64,000 bases of DNA, taken from positions 1,093,110 to 1,157,109 of the forward strand of contig OZ010580.1 in assembly GCA_963932145.1 (NCBI GenBank), in the 5' to 3' direction. The position numbers and the translations under genes are program-made. Shown piece after piece: positions 57,191 to 64,000 of this stretch. The notes beneath the pieces were generated by a model that was not told the origin of the DNA, searched no databases, and was given only the letters and a program-made list of their open reading frames with translations. The stretch is from Acanthosepion lycidas. Lineage: Eukaryota; Mollusca; Cephalopoda; Sepiida; Sepiidae. Each line of letters starts with the position of its first letter. Position 1 is the first letter of the stretch.

Positions 57191-58399
57191 ATCATAAGGA
57201 AGTATCACTATATAAGACGTGTCTTAACGCAAGTTAACATTCAGAATTTTGCTTTTGTTGGTGATTAATTTTGACAAATAAATTTCTTAGAAAAATTAAA
57301 TTTCGGAAACATTTTGTTTGTCTATTCATTTTGCTTTTATTTCTCCATTATATAAGTATTTATAGAAGGTAATTACAGTATGAGATAGAAAAATAAGGAA
57401 GCTGAAAGAACTAATGTATATGTTATGTTCACAAGATCTGCTCAGTAAAACAAGTGTTGAAATGAAGATATTGGTATGTTATTTAAAAAAGAGGATAGCT
57501 TTAAAACACTACTGCTTTCTTAATCGATCTTCTTCGCCATTCGCTCTCTTTTCAGTCTATGTAAATTGAGATTGATTTCATGATTTACAGGAATGAACAG
57601 AAGATCAAACACCTGGTTAATGCTTAAAATTGAAAGCAGAAAACAGTTTCTTATGTCTTGTGACTAGGACGGGCCCATCTTTATTCGTTCTTGCAATAGA
57701 CTTAAAAGATGCAAAAATTAATTTCTGCTGCTGAGTTAGTTTCCTTTCCTTGACTAGACAATTCCGAACTAATTTGTTCCGATGAGTTGCAAAGCCATTA
57801 ATAAAAAGTCGCATATTTGAATTTACGAGTTTTAAAAATTCTGAAGTAACATAAATGTAAGGGATGGAAATAATTTACTCCACTCCCAGGGTGAAATAAA
57901 AGGTTTAGTTAAAAAACATCTTCTAAAAAAATGGAGATAACAATATGCAGATGTTATGATAAACATTCACAGAGGAAGAAGCTAGTAAAAAAAAAATATA
58001 TATATATATTTAAGAGCCACTTCTATTTTTTCTCTGTTCGTTATGACTGTTTTCGTCTTTTCATTCCTTACGTCTTTATTTTTTAGACGAGATACCAACC
58101 TTAACCCAGATCTTCTTTTGCTGGAGGAAAGAATAAACTTCTGGTTGACGTTCATTGCCTTGCACATTATAAAGCAAATTTTCTATTTCTGTACAACTGT
58201 TTTATTCGCTAAAACAATAAACAACGTTAAACACCATCACAGCAAAAAAACCCAAAAAAACAAAAACAAAAAAAACTAGCTTCTGCTGTTGGGAAAATTG
58301 CACTTAAATTATAAATTGCTATAAAGCAATTAAATGTTTAAATCGTTAAATGAATTAAAATGTTAAATGTTTATCAGATAATTTCTTTTTTTGTTCTTT
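57191..58399. other. Intergenic DNA
   Basis: No gene was recognised. The minus-strand ORF at 57814-57617 is basic and Lys-rich but matches no family I know. A-rich runs occur at 57988 and 58243. Confidence 0.4.
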
Positions 58400-58560
58400 T
58401 GACAATAGCCTCAATTAAGCGAAGACATCCACTATTCTCTGTTGCTTCAAGTCTCCCTTTCATCTGTGAAGAAATTGTCCAGCATTCACTGCCATACTGG
58501 ACGATTGATATTGCCCAGCTATTCAGCACTCTTGTGACTTATTTGAATATTTAAATGCTA
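58400..58560 (-). mobile_element. RTE-like LINE RT fragment
   Basis: Minus strand reads VQYGSECWTISSQMKGRLEA, then TENSGCLRLIE. This is the LYGSECWTISSxMKRRLEAxE block also present at about 45990-46035 in the LINE at 44600-46370. Confidence 0.75.
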
Positions 58561-58749
58561 ATAATGAGTCAATATATAAGTATTAAATTAACTTCGAAGT
58601 TTAAGTTTTGAACCAGGTGTGTTTCATTTACTGGTAGAAACATATTTATTAATATATATGGTCCTCCAGGTTGGGGGTTATGCAGTAGGTTAATAACCTA
58701 CTCACTTAAAAACTAGCTTGATACAGAAACCTCAACGATATATTCAAAC

Positions 58750-58930
58750 AACGACATGGCCGAGGAAGAGTCCTTCAAAGTGGAGTGTGTGACGCGTGCT
58801 GGTGAATATCCCCCGTGAAGGCAGCCGGAACGACATGATTCGACCTGAAGAGGATCGCCCGGAACCGCGTCCGTTGGAGAGGTGTTGTAGCGGCCCTATG
58901 TTCTCCAAGAGACATAATGAATGAATTGCC
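58750..58930 (+). mobile_element. LINE ORF2 C-terminal fragment
   Basis: Near 58832-58915 the plus strand reads FDLKRIARNRVRWRGVVAAL, then CSPRD, a common C-terminal block of LINE-encoded polyproteins (DLKxxARxRxxWRxxVxALC). No other domain is attached. The DNA word AAGAGGATCGCCCGGAACCG is GC-rich against its surroundings. Confidence 0.6.
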
Positions 58931-59440
58931 ATATGTGACCACGTAAAGAACATTTTTTTTTTATAAAGGTGGTTACTGTTATTTAAATAATTATATACAT
59001 TATCATTAGTTTTTTGAGTTCAGGTTTATACTATTCATAATTTATTTAAAAAAAAAATATTCACATCTGCCTATAATCCCATCTCGTCATGTGTTGTTTA
59101 CATTGATGTACACATGCGCCTGAGGAGAAGGGACACCGAGAATTTTAAATTTAAATTATTTTTTTAAAAAATATATGTTTTTGTTATTTGTTCTAGCCGA
59201 TTTCATTGACTTTCTTTTTCTTTTTGCTTATACTTCCATCACTTTTGTTATTAAATATGGCACATCGTGATAATAGAAAATCTGTCAAGAAATGGTAAAT
59301 ATTGTAAGAACCTGGACACAAATTTACTGTGGATAGTCTAGCGATTAAAGCACTTTCTATATATTTTCGTTTTAGTAGCTTACTTTTTAGTTTCTTTTAA
59401 TTTTTTTTCTTTTAATTGCTATTTAATAACAAACTCTAGC

Positions 59441-59470
59441 TAACCCTAACCCTAACCCTAACCCTAACCT
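59441..59470. repeat. Interstitial telomeric repeat (CCCTAA)n
   Basis: About five TAACCC units: complement of the TTAGGG metazoan telomere motif. It is short and interstitial, with no subtelomeric array around it. Confidence 0.95.
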
Positions 59471-59606
59471 CTGCCGATAAAAAACATAAAGAAAAAGAAA
59501 CGAGATGAAATTGGTGAGACTATATACCTAAAAATTTTATTTAAAAAAGTAATTTAAAATTCTCCGCGTCCTGTCTTTTTACATCAATGTAAGGATCACT
59601 TTAGTT

Positions 59607-59640
59607 CGATAAAGTCCTGAAGGACGAAACGCGTCATGAC
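59607..59640 (+). ncRNA. Hammerhead-ribozyme-like motif, degenerate
   Basis: A stem II with 4-bp arms (GTCC at 59614-59617, loop TGAA, GGAC at 59622-59625) is followed by GAAAC and GCGTC, exactly as in the minimal type I hammerheads known from Penelope-like elements. The upstream core box that should read CUGANGA is CGATAAA (59607-59613), so catalysis is unlikely. Probably a relic of a Penelope-type terminal repeat. Confidence 0.45.
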
Positions 59641-60316
59641 AAACTTTTCCACCTTGTCATAGATTTCCCAAAAATTGTTCTTGATATATAAAAATCTATC
59701 TCGTTTTCTCATCTTATCACGTGAAAGCGAGATAACCAAAAGATTTGGAACTACGTTGTGCTGGTTCTCCTTAAAAACTAAGTTATTTTAAAAAGAACAA
59801 TTAAGTTTAAAGCCAAATATGAGAAGTGAGCGGCTAAAAAATAAGCATTGTCCTGATCTTCAACAGACACCTCCAAATATCCTCGCACCAAAATGGTTGC
59901 AGTTGAACTATGGAGATTTAGCATAAATTTATATTTTGTGTTAAGTATTTAATGTGTTATTTTGGCGAGATAATTTCTTCGAGGTATGGGCTGAAGGAAT
60001 CACTTTGATGTCAAGTAAAATAATACATATTATCTTGACACGCATTATTTGTTAAATGTATTTCATTACAAGCCGAATTTAACTCAGCACGCTCGACTTA
60101 AGCCGCCCCACCATGGCTTGGTTTCAAGAGATTCACAGAAAAATGAATCTCAGTAGGAAAGGACAAATACACGCACATATTTATAGATGTCGAATTGTTT
60201 GAGTTGACACACACTCGACACACGCACACGAACACGCGCATACACACACACACGAACATACGCACAATCACAAATATTACTTGAATTCGTACACATGCAA
60301 ACATATATATTTACGG

Positions 60317-60318
<2 letters not shown>

Positions 60319-60370
<52 letters not shown>

Positions 60371-60440
60371 TTGGATACATGTGAGCTTGTGACCCTGGGT
60401 TTCACGCTTTAAGTACCGCGCATATAGTATATAAATAATT
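60319..60440. repeat. (TA)n plus reverse-oriented copy of the 54780 repeat family
   Basis: After the TA run, CTTGTGACCCTGGGTTTCAC and AGTACCGCGCATATA are the reverse complement of parts of 54780-54920. The middle section with the second hairpin arm is missing. Confidence 0.65.
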
Positions 60441-60481
60441 ATACATATATATATATTTATTTATATTTATATACACACACT

Positions 60482-60485
<4 letters not shown>

Positions 60486-60558
<73 letters not shown>
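60486..60558. repeat. (CA)n-(TA)n compound microsatellite
   Basis: About 22 CA units followed by about 14 TA units. Confidence 0.97.
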
Positions 60559-61079
60559 CGTACACGAGAGATATCAGAAAAGTAAAATACAAATATTTAC
60601 TAATTCGACATATTTTTACTATACAAATAAAATATTGTTCACGTGTTAATAACCTATGTTACTTCCTCCCAGAAGTATCATCTAAACTGATACTCTTGTT
60701 CCATCGTTGCCACTAATTCATACCCATCCCTATAATAATCAAGGGCTTGAAGTCAAACTTGCATCTCAGTAACAACAATCTGTGTGGAACCACACAACAA
60801 ATAAATGTCGTATGAGGGCCTTAATTTGATGGGGTGCAGTCAGAGTTAAGCTGTGGTTACATTAAAACACACCAATCATATCGCAAAAACCATATGGTAT
60901 TGGGCAACATGATGACACCTTACGATTCATTGATTTATATGTTTTTTTTATGGCTCTTTAACACTTAATGGGTTATTTAAAAGCGAAACATATTTTGAAA
61001 TGTAAGAATAATTGTTTTTAGTGAGTGAATAGAATACTGACAATTGTTTTGAGAATAACGACGTTTTTCAAATCCTATT

Positions 61080-61800
61080 ATTCAACTCATAGCTGGAGGG
61101 AGAAGAGATGGATTCATATCTTTTCCAAGGCTATTTGCGCGTAAGCGACTAGAATTCGAAATCGGTTTTCCGATTTATCATTCCGAATATCTATTTTTTA
61201 CACCACATGGACATCCGACGCATTACGAAAACGTCCTGATCTCCTATGATGAACAGTCGCAGTTTTTCTGCTCTTTCGCAAGATTTGACTTTATGAACTG
61301 TCTATGAAGTATGAAGGCCACAAGCAAACTTTCTTTTGTATCACAGAACACAGTTGCCATCAGTTTCTTCGCTCATTGCTGAATATTATATTTTGGTGTG
61401 GAATTTCGTTGACGATGTATGTTTCCAGATCATGGTATCAACTCCAGAAAGTCTCTATCAGCTTCCGTATACTGTTCCAAATGCTGAAAAGAAATACCCA
61501 GGTGTTCTTCAGTCAGTTGATTTGGGACCCAACCAAATGACAATTTTCCAAACATTTCTCAACTTGTAAACGATATCATGAGCAGCTGTCATCGGAAGAT
61601 CAAGTTCTACTGAAATATTCTAAATCTTTCGCCATCTTGAATCAAAGTTTCAAAACTGACAATGCTCCTTTTCCTTTGTTGATGAATGTGGACGTCCTTC
61701 ACGTGGTGTGTTCTGCAGATTCATTCGAAGCTTTATGAATGCACCACACCAGACCGATACCCGCTACATATTCATTACAGGTTGCGATAAATTAAAAAAA
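61080..61800 (-). mobile_element. mariner-type transposase relic
   Basis: On the minus strand, shifting between frames, pieces resemble a mariner transposase. One is a helix-turn-helix link near 61640-61560, continuing into CLENCHLVGSQ / KLSFGWVPNQLTEEHLGIS (expected RKxxARWVPRxLTEEH). Then come YTEADRDFLELI (expected ADPDFLxRxI) and KKLMATVFCDTKE (expected SxGKVMxxVFWDxxG). All parts are stopped and frameshifted. It is distant in sequence from the MITE termini, so it need not be their source. Confidence 0.55.
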
Positions 61801-62145
61801 ATATTGCACATCGCAACTCTATGTCTGTCTTTTGTTTTATGATGGAAGTTATCGTTTTCGTGATTGTCGCTCAGTATTAAAGTTTTTTTTCGCAGTTGCA
61901 AGAAGCATATAACTTTTTCAATGATGTGTCCATTCTTCTACTTCTATTATCAAACGGAATTTCCTGATTATTGAGCATATGTTTGCCACCCAGTATACAG
62001 TTTCACTCCTAGATCTCTTACTGATTGACTAAAGCGATGATCGAGTAGAGTTGCACTCAATAAAATCTCTTCTGATTGATTCACAAGTTACATTATGGTC
62101 GTGCAACCAGCTATACCGAAATTAAAAATACTTGCGTACGATTTA

Positions 62146-62278
<133 letters not shown>

Positions 62279-62399
62279 TATATAGAAAATAGGAAAGAAC
62301 TCGTTAGGTAAATAATCCAAAGTTCTTTAGTATTTTTCTTATTATTTTTAAAAATAGTGCTCGATACAAAAGTAGACCATAAGGAAGAAATAGATATAA

Positions 62400-63790
62400 T
62401 TGTCAGTGCAAAAAAATCTGTCCTCATTCATAATGGAGACCCTATGGATTAAAAACAATAATGACTATTGTTACATCACTATGGGATCTTTGGACTCTGC
62501 AGGGTCCTCTGACCTTGTCGGTCTTTTAATACTGTACAACCTGACCGCGCGCCGTGAAATAGATATTAAAGACATCGGACTGTATAGAGATGACAGGCTC
62601 ATGGTAGTGAGGAGTTCTACTAATTTTAAAATAGAGAAAATTAGAAAGATCATATATAGTGATTTTAAAAATTTAAATTTAAAAACAACAATCTGTACTA
62701 AATTAAAAAGGGTAAACTTCCTCGACGTAACTCTAGATTTAACAAACAACACATAGCAACCTTATAAAAAACCTAATACTAACCCCTTATATTAGGTTGG
62801 TGCAAAAAAAATGACGTAATAATGTCGTTTTTTGACGTATTTTTTAACGTCAAAAAACTACATTATTAAGTCATTATTTTTGCACCAACCTAATATATAC
62901 ACCCAAAGTCAAATCACCATCCATCCATAATTAAACATATACCCTCATCAATAGAGAATAGAATCAGCATTAACTCCGCTAATAAAAAAATATTCCAACA
63001 ACACAGTAATTTTTATAACGCAGCCCTAAAAAATAGTGGATACAAAAATGCTAACATCAATTATAGAAACAATTGTACTAACCGGAAAAAAACAAGAAAA
63101 GAAAAATCATTTGGTATACCCCTCCGTTCAACAGAATGGTTAGTATTAAGCTAGGACAGAAATTCCTAGCTTTAATTGAAAAACACTTTCCTACCAATAG
63201 TAGACTTAGTAAAATATTTAATAAAAACACCCTAAAATTAAGTTACAGCTGCACTGAAAATCTAGAAAGTATAATAAAAAAACACAATAATAAAATCCTG
63301 AATAAACCCCCATGCCAGAATAGTATTAATAAAAACCCTACACTTAAATTAGACGAAAATAGTGACAAATTATGTGATTGTAGAAGCCCAGAAGACTGCC
63401 CATTGGAAAATAAATGCCGCGTAAAATCTGTGGTATACCAATGTACTATTTCATCCATTGAGAGTCCTAATACTAATATGATATACATTGGGTCTACGAA
63501 GAATGTTAAAACCAGATGGAGGCAGCATAAGTGCTCTTTCAACAATATAAATAAAAGAAATCAGACATCTCTAAATATTTTCGGCATTTGAAGGAAATGA
63601 ATAAAACACCAAAAGTAAAATGGAAAATTATAAACAAAACTAGAACTTGTAAAACTTGGGATGACTCATGCATACATGAAAAACTACACATTATTAAGTT
63701 TCTAAATAAAAAAAATCTATTAAACAATAGACAGGAGTTAACGGTTTTTTCCCGACATCATCAAATTTTCGCATTGAATAATTAGCATAA
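62400..63790 (+). mobile_element. Penelope-like element with GIY-YIG endonuclease, inactive
   Basis: The RT end part (62490-62760) carries SSDLVGLLILYNL, GLYRDD (the catalytic RDD box, here with R after it), then TTICTKLKRVNFLDVTLDL. A stop follows, then QPYKKPNTNPLY, where MITE copy 4 interrupts the sequence. Beyond it, HHPSIIKHIPSSIENRIS and YNAALKNSGYKN continue the family's usual order. The frame at 63136-63591 has the Penelope-specific Cys cluster CDCRSPEDCPLENKC and a GIY-YIG domain (VVYQCTI ... MIYIGSTKNVKTRWRQHKCS). After a 1-nt frameshift near 63580 the final part holds WDDSCIHEKLHII with the conserved Glu. Such elements copy themselves by reverse transcription with GIY-YIG target nicking. 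Stops, frameshift and MITE make this copy dead. Confidence 0.88.
62792..62893. mobile_element. MADE1-like mariner MITE, copy 4 (102 bp)
   Basis: TTAGGTTGGTGCAAAAAAAA to TTTTTGCACCAACCTAA, flanked by TA at 62790-62791 and 62894-62895. It is longer than the other three by an extra palindromic ATGACGTAAT-type step in each arm. The centre TGACGTATTTTTTAACGTCA groups it with copy 3. It lies inside the Penelope-like RT region. Confidence 0.92.
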
Positions 63791-64000
63791 AAACAAACAC
63801 ACAATAAAATAATTTTTAAATTTACATAGTCTAAATAGTTTAAATGCCTACAAAAAAAAAAAAAAAAAATCATAACCCTTTATGAAGTCGCCAAAAAAAG
63901 AAATGTTAGCGACTTACGACAGTTTTTTTATATACACAAAACCCTTTTAGAAAAAAAAAAAAAAATAAATAAAATAAAAAAAAAAAATCTCCATAGACAC
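63791..64000. other. A-rich 3' flank of the Penelope-like element
   Basis: Several A runs (63851-63868, 63950-63964, 63978-63987) and short A-rich words; probably the element's 3' region or tail. No coding content. Confidence 0.5.

Larger units (their letters stand above)
59641..61079. other. Intergenic DNA with microsatellites
   Basis: Contains (CA)-rich sequence at 60205-60260, (TA)n at 60319-60368, (CA)n-(TA)n at 60486-60558, and a fragment of the repeat family described at 54780-54981. No gene was recognised. Confidence 0.45.

Noticed and set aside
56888-57208. Ser/Leu/Phe-rich minus-strand ORFs
   Set aside because: Encoded by GA-rich simple sequence.

Overview
The window is animal nuclear DNA. 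It has spliced exons with GT/AG borders, very long AT-rich introns, dense (TA)n and (CA)n microsatellites, tRNA-derived SINE sequence, several LINE groups, a Penelope-like element, a Ty3/gypsy fragment, Tc1/mariner transposons, and (CCCTAA)n of the common metazoan telomere type. The mix of families and the 5S rRNA-like sequence suggest a lophotrochozoan, perhaps a cephalopod such as octopus. That assignment is inference; no species is proven by the sequence.

Two protein-coding loci can be supported. (1) At 3677-10366, plus strand, lie three consecutive exons that look like the 3' end of an endoplasmic reticulum metallopeptidase 1 (ERMP1-like) gene. Its large last intron carries a degenerate antisense LINE. 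(2) At 24381-29462, plus strand, is one uninterrupted 1693-residue ORF for a membrane receptor guanylyl cyclase. In order it has a signal peptide, about 400 residues of beta-rich repeats, a natriuretic-peptide-receptor-like ligand domain, three EGF-like modules, one transmembrane helix, a kinase homology domain, a coiled coil and a cyclase domain. It is intronless, and the EGF block beside the membrane is not part of the usual receptor cyclase plan. The two loci show no functional link.

Layout: 0.3-1.9 kb, inactive Tc1 transposon with long terminal repeats. 3.7-10.4 kb, ERMP1-like exons and introns. 10.4-15.5 kb, AT-rich, CpG-poor downstream DNA. 15.5-16.6 kb, second Tc1 relic. 16.6-19.5 kb, unassigned segment plus gypsy pol remnant. 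20.9-22.0 kb, 5S rRNA-like sequence followed by a strong-looking Pol II core promoter, possibly an LTR. 22.0 kb, first of four MADE1-like mariner MITEs. 24.4-29.5 kb, guanylyl cyclase. 31-64 kb, a graveyard of LINE fragments on both strands, a 72-bp coding-like tandem repeat array inside a LINE ORF1 relic, SINE sequence, microsatellite-centred palindromes, hammerhead-like motifs, a mariner relic, and a Penelope-like element split by a MITE.

Base composition changes sharply at about 15.5-16.6 kb. CpG is very rare to the left and common to the right, which may mark the end of a methylated gene body.
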